Shown: piece after piece, positions 11,117 to 22,980 of the stretch | Numbering within the stretch: the first letter of the stretch is position 1 | How the letters are laid out: the number at the start of each line of letters is the position of its first letter | Assembly (NCBI GenBank): GCA_946902985.2 | Contig: OX336389.2 | Coordinates: forward strand, 795,088,979-795,152,978 | DNA from: Meconema thalassinum | Taxonomy: Eukaryota > Arthropoda > Insecta > Orthoptera > Tettigoniidae | DNA length: 64,000 nt | Direction: 5' to 3' | The notes under the pieces: generated by a model | Database searches by the model: none | Told to the model about the DNA's origin: nothing | Seen by the model: the letters and a program-made list of their open reading frames with translations, nothing else | Program-made: the position numbers and the translations under genes

Positions 11117-12967
11117 ATGGCACGAATGCTAGAATGGTTCTACACCATGGTGGCGGTGGTAACAGTGACGTCATCACCCCACGGCATAACCGGAGAAGTA
11201 CTAGATGTACAAGTGACACCATACGAGAATACACCTGGAGTATACTTCGACAACCAGGGTGAGATACAGTTGTATAATATGGAATGGACATTAGTTACCT
11301 ATGTGAATTTGAATCAGCTAAGTGATGTATTTTCAAATATCAGGGAGCATATACACTGGACACAATTGGCATGTATATTGTTTGAGCAGAAAACAAATTT
11401 GACATGTCAGCATGACGTTAAGATGTTAAGAAATCATTTGCAATGGATTAAGGAATCTAAAGAAACGATAGCCAAAATCACTAGACCAAGTGGGGAGACG
11501 GATAATACCAGACCGAAAAGGGGATTGATAAATGCTGTAGGTTCAATAGCCAAAGCGTTATTTGGAACATTAAGTCAGGATGATGCAGATAAGTATGAGT
11601 CACAAATAAGTGAGTTAGAGAGAGAGCAACTCTCAATGATTAAGGTCACTAAAGAACAGATGTTAGTGGTTAAGTCCACGTTACAAACAATGAACAGCAC
11701 CATCTACGATGTAACTGCAAACGAGCAGAGGTTGACTCAGGGTTTAAATGAAATCAGGACATATTTGTCCAATAGTACGCTTCGGATTACAGAAGCATTT
11801 GAGCAAGCAGAGTTAGAGATCTCATTAAACAGACATTTAATTGAGATAGAAGGCTTACTTGTACAGCTGTATGAGCAGTACAGTGTGGTACTGTCAGGCA
11901 TCATGAATGCACAGGTAGGAGTCATCCAGGTACAGATAATATCACCGGATGACATCATAGAAAGTTATAAGAAAGCCCAGGAGGATTTTCCAAAAGGGTT
12001 ATCCTTGCCATTTGAATTAAGGTCAGCTTACGGTTACCTAGTCTACAAGGTGGCCACAGTGGAAGTGTTTACAAGTGAAAACTATCTTGTGTATGTTATA
12101 AGAACACCCCTTACAGACAGAGTGGTTTATAGTGTGTATCATATGATCCCATTCCCCACCTACATGAAGAGTTATCCCCACCATTTTGTGTACATTCAAG
12201 AGGCCAAGGACTATATATTGATGGACAAGGAAAAGCAGACATTTGCGCAATTAGATAGGGAACAGGTGAGGCAGTGTAAGGTAGTGTCTGCCACGTGGAG
12301 GTTGTGTCATGCTCAGTTCCCTGTTAATATGGTTCACTCGCAAGACAGTTGCGCAGTGAAGATACTCAGTGGAGTTAACCAGGTACCGGAGAATTGTGAT
12401 AAGAGAGTACTACCAGTACAGCGATTGCTGTGGATACCTATAAGGGAAAACAGGTATATTTATGTGTCTCCAGGTGAGACAAGGGTCACCTGCATGTGTA
12501 AGGACACTACAAGTGATATGGGATTAACTGGCACAGGTATTGTTGTGTTAAGTCCAGGGTGTACGTTGTACAGCCCACATAGTAAGGTACAAGGGGTAGG
12601 TAAAATAATCACTACTCGAGGTAAGGACTTAGTGCCAGATTTGATACTTAATTATGACTGCTGCGAGCAGATTGGTAGTGAGATTAAGTTAGAGCAGGTA
12701 CCGGAGGTTAATAAACTGCCACTGAATAATTTGTTAAATCATGTGAATGATTTAAAGTGGGCCACGCACAAAACAGAAGAGGTGGAGGACATGGTATGAA
12801 AACAAGAAGAAGACATACAAAGTCAGATGATGTATAAACATTTCAATGTATATAAGTATATTGTACTAACTATAGCAGGTACAATTGGGATAATTTTATG
12901 GTGCTATTGTTGCAATTGTTGTTGTGATTGCCCTAAATTAGGGTTTCCAGCCAAAAAAATGGTTTGA
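11117..12967 (+). pseudogene. env: env, errantivirus/baculovirus F-like fusion glycoprotein, one in-frame stop
   Basis: Env of this family is a class I-like membrane fusion protein. I chose the ATG at 11117: the frame extends upstream only to a TTG at 11096, before the splice site. A hydrophobic signal-like segment follows (residues about 5-17). A furin-type site RPKR precedes residue 136, and the next residues show the family fusion-peptide pattern (GLINAVGS...LFGTL). A long heptad-like region follows, with N-glycosylation sequons (NST). The ectodomain then has multiple cysteines. A TGA at 12797-12799 ends the frame after 560 codons. The same frame continues for 55 codons and encodes a hydrophobic anchor (IVLTIAGTIGIIL) and a cysteine-rich tail, stopping at 12965-12967. 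The stop therefore removes the anchor, and as it stands the product would not be membrane-bound. I see this as a recent null mutation. Confidence 0.9.
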
Positions 12968-13265
12968 TGATGCAAGGTCACATTGCCCAAATATTTGCAT
13001 AAGGCAAACAGTAATTACGAGGGAAGGCAAGGCTAGGACTTCAGACGAAGACATTACGATATTCCAACGTCCCAGGCAACTTCGGGGACGCCCGGAGATG
13101 TCTGAGGAAATCCTGGAATTAGACTCTAGGCCTGCTGAAGGACGCTTCGGTACGCCTACAAGGGCTATTGTAGATTCAGATATGAGTTCGAGTCAGGTCG
13201 CATTACAGCCTTCACCCTCAACGCAAAGTCGCAGATCATTACGACTCGACAGTAACAGAGTGTAA
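12960..13265 (+). other. Open frame after an A7 run, possible env tail or accessory ORF
   Basis: After the homopolymer A7 (12953-12959), the frame one step away from env is free of stops for 101 codons, ending in TAA at 13263-13265. It opens with WFDD and is rich in Arg, Ser, Pro and acidic residues. It has no good early ATG and abuts the env tail frame. This suggests that the env cytoplasmic tail once continued here and was cut by a 1-nt change, or that slippage on A7 gives two tails. No family recognised. Confidence 0.45.
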
Positions 13266-13313
13266 TATTGGGACAGAAATGAATGCAAGGAAGATTGCAC
13301 CCATTTCTTCCCT

Positions 13314-13324
13314 GGGGAGGGAGG
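13314..13324 (+). promoter_or_regulatory. Polypurine tract
   Basis: GGGGAGGGAGG sits directly before the 3' LTR, the position of the plus-strand primer in LTR elements. Confidence 0.9.
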
Positions 13325-14209
13325 TGTCGTGACTGTGAACCTCCATGATTCAGAACCCAGGACTGCGGTTCGGAGGAACATTATATAAGGGCAATAGAGT
13401 TATTATTATTATTACTAAGTTGGATGTGAGCTTTGTAAGATAGAATGTATATTTCTCAAGGGAATGAGACTGTTGTCGCCAGGATGTGTACTGAGGTCTG
13501 TAAATATTGATAGTACAACAGTACGTTGGTCGAGCACTTTGTATTGTAGAGAGAGTGATTCATTGTCACAAGCTAGGCCAGAAATTGAACCTTGGATGTC
13601 ATGTAGACGCGAGCATGGGCATTTCGCCGCTAGCTTAGAGAGCAGCACTTGCTAGACACAGGGAGTAGATGGACCACAGGTCTCAGTGGAAGGGAGATAT
13701 GGACTCGGGGTCATCTCTAGTTGAATATAATGGTCTCCAAAATGGCGAGCGACAGAGTTGTCAGGGTAATAGCAGCAGAGTAGCAGCAGAGTAGTTGTCA
13801 CAGAGTAATTGCAGAGTTGTTACAGAGTAGTGGAGCGGCAGAGTAGCAGTAGTTCTCACGCCTCAGTCTTGCCAGAGTAACGTCGTAACGCGCGCGAGCA
13901 GAATTCAGCCTCGCGGAGACACACTAGATGTCAAGTGTCAGTAAGACTTAGTAGCGCTATTACAGACCTGCGTGCACTTCCAGCAGTAACTTCACATAAA
14001 TTGTATATAGTGTATATATATTTCGACTGCCAAGGGCTTAATAAATCGGCAGTAGTCCAAGGGAATTTCATCTTTTATTCCGGTAGTTCCGGGACGAGTC
14101 TGTGAAACCTCAAGTTTCCTTATCTAGAAAACCGCTCGGCTAGTAGGGAAAATCGACGGAGGAGCTGTCAACCTGCCAGAACGTCTCACAGGCCAGGTAG
14201 GTCACGACA
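13325..14209 (+). repeat. 3' LTR of the endogenous retrovirus
   Basis: This 885-bp copy of 3868-4753 carries its AATAAA at 14040-14045 and ends GTCACGACA, followed by the TGAT duplication at 14210-14213. Confidence 0.95.
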
Positions 14210-14402
14210 TGATCAAGCTGGCAGTGGTGGATCGAACGGGAGTATGCACTGCCCGCTCGATCGATCGAACGGAAGTGTACTAACTGGCAGTGGTGGGAAA
14301 CGGAAGTATGCACTGCCCGCTCGATCAATCGAACGGAAGTGTACTAGCTGGCAGTGGTGGAAAACGGAAGTATGCACTGCCCGCTCGATCGATCGATCCA
14401 GT
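14210..14402 (+). repeat. Tandem repeat, 64-66-bp unit, interrupted by the provirus
   Basis: Units start at CTGGCAGTGGTGG, at 14218, 14284 and 14348. Each contains a TATGCACTGCCCGCTCGATC segment. The flank left of the 5' LTR (GACGGAAGTGGATCGGAATGAT) resembles the end of a unit, so the provirus appears to have landed within the array. Confidence 0.8.
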
Positions 14403-15415
14403 CTCGACCATGTGGAATGTATATGACATACTGATCGGAAAACGCTCATGCGAACTCTAGTGTCAAGTGATTGAAACAAATGACATGGTACATGTTCGAA
14501 GTCTTCGAATCAGTATTTAAATGGTAAAATGCCTTCATATCAAACATTGTAAGTAGTCGGCATTGCCGGTATTGTGTTTCTGAACAATGGCTATTCAAAT
14601 TTACCCCACATAACGGTAATTCAGTCATCAATATAATATAATCGTTGTGGTTATACGAGAATTGAGCAAGCTTTCATGAACTATTACTGAATACATTCTC
14701 TTTACTCACAAGAGGGCCTATTCATGAGGCATTTTAAACTCAATTTTACGCAGGAAGATTAACGAAACAAGCACAATATAAATGAAACTTAATTCCGTAA
14801 TGTAGTATTATTGGAACGTGAAATAAGTCACCATCTTGTGCACAAAATTTGCGTAGTCAAAATAGCCGTGGGGTTAGTGCTTATGACTGTGAATCTAGAG
14901 ATCTTGGGTTCGAATCCCGGACGGGATAGATACTTTTGCTACCAGATTATCATTTTAAACGATATGTATCATATCAATATGACTCATTTTAACAGAATCC
15001 ATATGAAATTACGTGTTGGTCTGTGAATGAATAGGACCTGTTTATAAGGAATTTAAGGTTATGAGTGGTGTCGCGTCTATTAATCTAGTTGATCCATATC
15101 GTATTCTTTATTTAGGCTAGTGCTGGTGGAAGCTACAAAGCATCTAATAAAATGAGTTCTGTATTATATACTACAATATCTGTAAAACTCTCCCTTTTAA
15201 AATAGATTAATATTTGTGTCAATAATAGTATAAAATACCGGTGTATCAACAATTTCACGTGAGGTTTCTTCTATGTTAGATGTTACACATCATATGCGAC
15301 TGCTGTAAGGCTCGTAATTTTTTTGTATCAAACGTCAAATTCAAATTAAAACTATATTTTGGTAGGTTTACTTATATGACGCATGAATGCCAACAGCAGT
15401 AGCTACACTCGTTGA
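14403..15415. other. AT-rich DNA with one tRNA-like fragment
   Basis: Nothing coding was recognised. A SINE head-like piece at about 14862-14930 contains a perfect B box GGTTCGAATCC (14907-14917) after AGCCGTGGGGTTAGTGC. No tRNA cloverleaf is apparent, so it is probably a truncated SINE rather than a tRNA gene. Confidence 0.45.
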
Positions 15416-15419
15416 CGCA

Positions 15420-15695
15420 TAGTACTTGGCCATGGGGCCAAGCTGTCTGCGGACTCGGTAGATGTGGGTTCAAACCCCACCGTTGACCGTCCATGAAATG
15501 GTTTTTCGTGGTTTCCCCATTTTCAACTCCAGACAAATGCTGGGATGGTAACTTCTGATAGGCCACGGCTGCTTCGTTCCATCTCCATCTCCAGTTTCAT
15601 TCACTATCATTCATTTCACCTGTCATTAACTCCTCTCATGAGGTTGGAGTCAGATAGGGCATCCAGCCGTAAAACTATACGTTTAAAAGGCTTTC
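15420..15695 (+). repeat. tRNA-derived SINE, family with GTGGTTTCCCCATTTTC body
   Basis: A tRNA-like head with B box GGTTCAAACCCC (about 15469) is followed by the body word GTGGTTTCCCCATTTTC, then CCAGACAAATGCTGGGATG and GGCCACGGCTGCTTC. This body is a recurring tRNA-SINE pattern in orthopteroid insects. A related element lies at about 33995-34245. No target duplication found. Confidence 0.65.
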
Positions 15696-18600
15696 AACGC
15701 ATCTCATCCCCGACTGGTGTATTCTTTGGAATACACGGTAAGATACAGTAAACTTTTACTGCTCTTTGCTATAGTTCATTCCTTCCTTCTTCTCAAACAC
15801 CAACAGTGATCTTTCAATTTCTCCTTGCTGTTTATGGTTCTCATGTTACTTGTGAGTCTGCTCTAGATATATATCTTCCATGACCCACCTAGCGTCATCT
15901 AGCAGCGAATCTCTGAAGTTCCTCAATTCTTCCCTGTACAAGAGGACTTCCTTATCAATCTGGCCACCAGATCTCGTCGCCATCGTCAGCTATCATCTCC
16001 GTGATCAAGATAACTTCGTCTACTTTTTCACCCTCCAGGCTGCTCTAGTGTCTCCTACTATCAACTCTTTGAAGACCATTTCATCAAGAAAAAATTTATT
16101 TTTTGATAAGTTGTCTATTCTGATATGTATTCCTTTTGTTTCCTACCCCCACTCTTTTCCCTTCCCTGGTCCGTCTGTGCTTCGCTGAGCGTGTCTCACT
16201 TGCACGCCGGCAGTCGACTCAGTCAGTTAAAGCTCAACTAGAGCTCTCCTCCTCAAATCAAGAGGAAATTTTTTAAATTCCACGCCATGTTGGAACTTTA
16301 ATCTCAACCGTCAAAGGGAACTTCACCTTCGCCATGAAGCCAATCTAAGTACTACTTCTACGTTCTTCAACTAATTTTAATGGATTTTAAATAGCTACAT
16401 GCTTTTAATGATCATTTTATAGGCAGTGTGAGATTACTATATTTGGGGCAATAATCATCGATCGCGGGATTTTCTATGTTGGGCTTTTGTCTATCTAAGC
16501 CAATCTTAACATGAAGCAGCATTTCTTATGCTTATTAAATGAGAGATTTTCTCACAACGTGGGATACCATTAAATTACCCACTGTCTATAAAATACTTAG
16601 CTCGTTCCACCGCTGGACTAACTTTTGCCCTATTCTTCCGTCATGATTGCTCTGGAACCTTCCAGAATTTGCACTCTAACTACCAGTCATACTGTCATGT
16701 ATTTTCCACTCACATGTGGGAATACTGTTTCAAACTAAGGAATCTTTCTTATAAACTGCTAATCAATAAATAATTTTTCTTCCTCCGTTGGGATTTCTTT
16801 TCTGTGCATTCAACTATAATCTACAAGTTTCTCAAGCAATAGACTCTCGAAAATCTAGTTTAACTAGTTATTTTCCATCATTGCAATAACTTTCTTTGCC
16901 ATAAACTTTTTGTGCTACTACAGTGAACTTTTCATCTATTTCAACAGAGTGAAATACAGTGTTTGTTCAACATTTCATCCGCGTCGCGTTCGTCCGATTA
17001 CAATAAATACGGCCATGAACACTTATCCTGAATTCCATTTGATCTTTCCCAAACCCCTTACTAACAAACCAAAATAAAAAAATTGTTACTTTAGGTCTTT
17101 TTCAATGAGGTGTCACTCTCAACTAGTGCCCTCCCTTTTTTGCTCCATATACCACGAATTAATGTCTGCATAACTACGTGTCTGCTACACGTCTCAAATT
17201 ATCTTGTTTCTCCCTTCTAATTAGTGAATACAATTCTTTCAACTCACAAGTGAGTTACTTCTAGGTTTCACGGAAGGGAGACTTGCCCCATTTGTCTCGT
17301 GATTCCTACTTAAACATAGGAGGTCTAGAAACTTCCTTTCGATTGTTCTCTTCAGGTTTCACAATAAGTGACCTGCCCTATTTGCATAATCCAACCAAGT
17401 AATTAAGCTTTAATATCAGAAGTTATAGAAACTTCTATCTTATTCTTCCTGTTTTTGTTATTGTTATTTTCGAAGTAGTTACTCTTTCTAGGATATTTAC
17501 TTAGAAATTCCTTAAAATACACACCTTGTACATGATTTATTGTCTAACTTTAATCACTTAAATTATCTTTAAATTTTTCATTTTATCTTCGCCATTTCAA
17601 AATCTTGCGAAGATTTTAAGACATATAAAGGTTTGAAACCAAAAGAATTGTTAATTGCCTGGCGCAAGCTTTAAATGTTTTCGGAGGTCTGCGACCCCAA
17701 ATTGTTAACAAAATTGAAATTATATATTTGTTAAATTCATTACACTCTTTTGCATTGTTAAATAAATTAAAGAGTTCTTTTTCGTTTTATCATTTCTCTA
17801 GCATAACGGTTAGGCAAGATCCTGTCATCCTTGACTCTTCCCACTTAATGCAAATAAATCTATTGATAGGGCTTTCCCCACTTGTTGCATTTGAGCAAGA
17901 ACTCTTAGTTGACAACTTGGTAAAGTCTCTCTTAGCTTTAATAGCTAATTCTAACTGGCCAGTAAGGCAAGCATAGCTCGCTACGACAGCTTCCTGCTTG
18001 TGGAGATTCTCTCCAACACTTATGGTTGGTTTTTCAAAATATAAGTGTTTCTCCTTGCCTAAAATTTTAGTCGGCTCCTTGCTGGGTAAAAGCTTAGTCA
18101 TTTCCAAATGCAACTATTGGTTTACTTACCAAAATTATTCCCAAAAGTATAATTGTTTTATCACTATCCTTTTTGGAAGCATTTGGTCGCTCTTTAGGAA
18201 TTCTACAATTTCGAAAACTAAAATATCTAAATCGATTCAAATTATTGGCGTTCTTCAAATTATTTGTTTAAAAACAAACTCCCTTGAACAGATACACCAT
18301 AAATCTGTTACTCTTTGTCTTGCCAGACCATCCCCCTTCCCCATAGTAGGCATATGTATGCTTGAGAGGGAATACTCTAAAGCCACTCTCTTGCAAACCG
18401 CCCAAGTTCTAGCTGCGTTTCCCGTTAGCTTTGCCCAGGTCCCTACCCACTTTAGGTATCGGAGAGCGGATTTTCAGTGGCAACCGCCTTTGAGTACATT
18501 TGAAGTTAAACTTATAACTTTTGTAGGACTCTCCTCCTATTTCTCCATCCTTTTTCTCCAGTCCGAAACCCATCTCTTTCTCTTTATCATCTTCCATTGG

Positions 18601-18724
18601 GGGTTAGGTTATTCCCAAGCTAATAATCTACCCACCGACCCTGTAGGTAAACGGTAACAATAAGGGATAGACATACATACTAATAGGACGGACGATTGTG
18701 GGAAAATATAAGAAAAGACCCAGG
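15696..18724. other. AT-rich DNA, no recognised gene
   Basis: It holds a plus-strand open stretch at 17998-18657 (219 codons) and overlapping antisense stretches, none with a recognisable domain or plausible composition. I see no repeat or RNA gene here. Confidence 0.4.
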
Positions 18725-18905
18725 AATGAGACATGAAACAAGTAGTTCCGTGAAGAACTAAAGTCTATTTTCATATATCCTACTTATGTTAATTGTCTCC
18801 ATCAACATACAAAATTTCAGTTTGATTGCTCTAATAGATTCTTAGATATGGATAACCGTCTAATATTACGGATGGTCACCATGTTGGATTTTTATATATT
18901 GTGCC
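18725..18905 (+). repeat. Partial copy of the 290-bp-unit repeat family (T1), 5' part
   Basis: AGTAGTTCCGTGAAGAACTA through CACCATGTTGGATTTTTATA matches 41058-41220 and 46792-46870. Confidence 0.75.
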
Positions 18906-21900
18906 CGTGTGATATGCGGAAATACAAGGTCATTTTCCTTAACTAGCTCAGTTCACGGCGTGTACCATTCATCCCACTGTTTGACCAAGTATTCAGAATG
19001 AGAACAACAAGGATGTACAAGCTATAAAGAAAACTAGAACAAAGTCTACTTTACTATTACTTTAATTCATTAAAAGACTTAAAAACATCAAAATTACAAC
19101 ACAACAATATAAACAATGGTAAACATGTACCATACTTCAATGCATTAATGACCCAAATGTTCGTCGTCATATCTTGCTTTAAGATTTGGATTGTTATTAA
19201 TCCATTTCATGATAATATTACATTACTTTAGTGGCATTTTTACTCTTTAAACCATCAAGTCTGAGGTTCTTTAACATATTCTTCACTGAGTTTCCACCCT
19301 GTCGGGCTTCGACATCAGGATATTTATCTTTCATAAATAATGCCTTCAATTTGCCATACATTATAGGCTAAAATAATCAATCTAATTTTACTTGAATTAA
19401 TCTCTCTTGCCTCCACATATTCTCAAAACACAAGTGTTCCCTCACACATAATTATACACACACATTACTACGAATACCATCCATTTGTAACTACTTTTAT
19501 TGTGAACCATTGTGAACCTATGAATTTAGCTTCATGGGGACCCGCATCCCTTGGTGCTCAATTCTCATAATTTTCTTAACCCGTTTTATTCTTTAGGATA
19601 AGGAACCAATTCTTATATTAAAAGCATTTCTTTTATATCACTTAAAGCTATTAGACGGGGAGGACCTCTCCGCGTGCAATAACTACATTAGCAGGCAATA
19701 CTTCTGCATCTTACAGTTCATTTTTAACAATCTTCAAACCTAGCTCTTATCTTATGGCTTTACTGGCTCAGTGACGGTCATTACGAGTCAACCGACTTCT
19801 CCCCTACTGCAAAAAATCAGTTCTGTCTAGCTCAAGTGGGTGACCGGCGGTGTGTCTCACCACAACAAACGTGACCTGCCCCAATCATTCAGAAACCATA
19901 TGTTTCGCTTTCTCTACGACGGCCACTATTTAACATTGAATATCCATGGATTTTATTACTTATTCTCACTGTACTGACTACGCACAGTCTAATTATCATT
20001 TAAGTTTACAATGCAGTGCTTGGAGGACCGTTCTATGCTGTCAGGGTATTAGATGTACGTATTTTCAGCCCGCAGTGGCTACCATTATAACTCTGCTGCG
20101 ATGGGAATACAAATAATTAGCTGACCAACCCAGGGACACCGTGCCCTGTCTGACCGCTGAGGCTAGCATAGTGCACGACTGGGAATCAATTTCACCAGAA
20201 TCCGACTACCCACCTGACATAACATGTACGTATTTTCAGCCCGTAGTGGCTACAATTATACCAACATCCATCCAGTCTTACAACGATTTATTCAATCAAG
20301 CGCGTCCTGTCTACGAGAGAATTACACATTTCAGTAGTGAGAAAACCCTTTCACTCTGATTCAACAATATTCGACGATTTTCCCTACAGACTTTAACGAG
20401 TCGTCCTTCTGCATGTAACTTTATTCATTCATTATAGCCCTATTTAGAGTCGACTTTACTTCAGCCTTTATTTGGCGACAATACTTATATATTCAACTTG
20501 GATGTTCCAATATTCAATCACTTTTCAGTTAGGTATCCTCTCAAGGAAAGCGAACTTACTTATTTTACTCATTATTTCAATTACTGTGGTCTGTTCCTTA
20601 TTTACTTTATATTTATTGGGCCTTAATGCCTACACTGATTTATTTATTAAGGTCATAATGCCTCCATATTAATTTGACGTATATTTTACCGTCCTTGGTT
20701 CGTTAACGATTTTAACCATTTATTTTACTTTTCAACAATTAGCTATTTTTCAACTTTACTTCCGAGATTACAAACTTACTTGCGAATTATTACGTTTTAT
20801 TCAAATTTATTACCTTTTTTGATATTACATTTACCGTCACAGTTATTTATTTACTTATTCATTTGTTCCATTGACAACAATTTTTAATTGGTTCCTTCCC
20901 TCATTTAACATTATAATGGCGTGCGTACCTTCGGGTTTTTTCTCTTTTATTATCAAAGCAAATGATTCATTTACGCGGCACTTATCATTATGGCCGGACT
21001 TTTACTAATTGCACTTTTATCACAGACATTTTTAACATTATCACTTTGCATATATTATTTCACAATTGCACTTTCAAAATTTGGTGTCAAAATGGTCACA
21101 AGTAATACAATCATTTGTACTCACCCCATCTTGTAGTTATGGATCGGCTTCGTGAAATATTTCGCCCATACTGCCGTAATTTAGTACATATTACGGACAA
21201 TATGATAACACATTTTTTTCCTTTCCCACAACACACGTGGTTTTCACTTGATTATACATATTTATAAATTGACACATTATATCTCCCAATTTTGGGAACA
21301 CTGAGAGAAATTTTATATAACACTTCAAATACACTTTATTACTTTTCACACGTTTTACACCTTGTAAACTATACACTATAAAACACTTCACACGTGTTTA
21401 AAAGCCATTTGAGGTTTAGTCCTGTTTCACTTAGAAATATTTACAATGAATTACACCTAGTGTAATTGTCTATGTCGTATCTCAGTCACGAGCGGTGGCC
21501 TCCGATACGTTTCCTGGATAACGATTCCCTCTTCTTCCTAGTACGGATTGTACTTCCTTTTCTGCGACAGCTTCCTAGCTTTAACCCTCGGACTCGACTT
21601 TCAAAGTTCTGTCTATTTCCGCCGTTTAAACGCACTGGTTTTCGAACTTAACGGGGTTTCTTTATTCGGCAACGACTGGTTGCGAAAATTGTTATTTTCC
21701 GAACTATTTTTACTATGACACAGTTCGTACTGTTCGTTTCACTGTTCTGCACTTCTTTAAGCGCATATAATTTCTACTTTGAAGCGCGTATATTTCATAT
21801 TTTGAATGCGTATACTTTTACTTTTACTTCGCCACACGGTCCTATTTCACCACGGCTTTCCTTCAAAGACCATGGCATCCTATAACTGTCCTGACACTAG

Positions 21901-22980
21901 CGATACTTTTCGGCTAACGTGTTCTGACTGGACCTAATTGTTACTATCAGTTGCGTACTTGTTTGCTGATACTCATGACTTTTGTTCGAATAGTTCCTTG
22001 CACTCGGCACCTTTCTGTAGTTACGAATTAACGTTTCTTTTCTACTTCGAATACTTGTTTCTCGATCGAACTCCGTGGCCCTCCCTAGATAATCCACGTT
22101 CGATTTCGTATTCCTACGGCGCGACGTCAAATCCCCCTTGGACTGACTAGAATTGAAGACTTAATCTTGTTGACGACTTAGCGTATAATGGCGCTCTGGC
22201 GATACTGATCGAGCATGCTCTCCTCGGAGTAGCATTGAAGACTGTATACTCTCTGGCTAGAAGCCTGGCTCTTTATTCATAACCCGCACAAATAAATAAT
22301 TTTGCTCTTCTTCTTGAAACCAACTTTTGAAGCAGACGTCGCATGTCTTTGGAAATATAACCTCCATGTTCCTTATGATCCAAACGTTATGATTTCATCT
22401 TATTTTTTGAAAATTGATCGCTGCATTTTGTAAAAAAAATCAAAATCGCTCCTTGCCCCATGTGGGCGTAATGCTGTTTTCCATCCTACTCTGGACTACT
22501 AGTCGGCTCCGCCTCAATTCCGTAGTGCCTCGTAATCACTTTTTCCCTGTTCATAAGTTATTAATTTTTATTCTTCCTTAATTTCTAAGTCCCTGGATTA
22601 TTCTGATTGACGCTCAAATACATGTACAATTTTGCGTGATTTCCAAGAAAACGGGTTATTTCGCAATACTGTGGTGTTGGACTGCAATCCAATGTTGCCA
22701 TTAAAGTGCTGAATTGACTCCGGTGGTATATCCCCTGTCTATCTGCACTTCCCAACTTTTCCACTTCATGAGTGTGCTTATGATTCATACACAGCTTGCA
22801 TCCTATAACTTTGATAAGGCCATCAACTGCTCTGCGTCATGGCGTGTGTTGCTTCATATTTCCTCACGAGCACCCTGTATGTAACTTAAAGTCCTATGAA
22901 TATGTTCTCTTTCTTGATCTAAATGTCATAGGTTCGAACCCCTGTCCCCCAAATGGGTACAATATATAGGTCTTAGAGTT
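18906..22980. other. AT-rich DNA, no recognised gene
   Basis: The only internal structure found is a 37-bp direct repeat (ATGTACGTATTTTCAGCCCG...) at 20053-20089 and 20224-20260 with two mismatches. Short open stretches are scattered and unconvincing. Confidence 0.4.

Larger units (their letters stand above)
3868..14209 (+). mobile_element. Endogenous retrovirus, Ty3/Gypsy errantivirus-like, near full length
   Basis: The 10.34-kb provirus has the order LTR, primer site, gag, pol, spacer, env, polypurine tract, LTR. Both LTRs begin TGTCGTGAC and end GTCACGACA, a perfect 9-bp inverted pair. The host 4-mer TGAT is duplicated at 3864-3867 and 14210-14213, as expected of a Gypsy-class integrase. 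By eye the LTRs differ at about 12 positions plus one 1-bp indel over 885 bp (about 1.4%), so the insertion is fairly young. Pol is intact, gag has two frame breaks, and env has an in-frame stop. The RT region resembles 17.6/297-type insect elements and env is of the errantivirus/baculovirus-F type. Only one copy is visible, so activity elsewhere in the genome cannot be judged. Confidence 0.95.

Noticed and set aside
14862..14930. tRNA gene call
   Set aside because: Good B box, but no cloverleaf with paired acceptor and anticodon arms; more likely a SINE head.
15885..16010. Minus-strand gag-like 45-codon start and a primer-site-like TTTGGGGTCGCAGACC at about 17690
   Set aside because: No paired LTRs, polypurine tract or pol traces could be found to support a minus-strand LTR element here.
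17998..18657. 219-codon plus-strand open frame
   Set aside because: No recognisable domain, AT-driven composition rich in Phe/Ile/Ser, overlapping antisense open stretches of similar quality, and no neighbouring gene structure.
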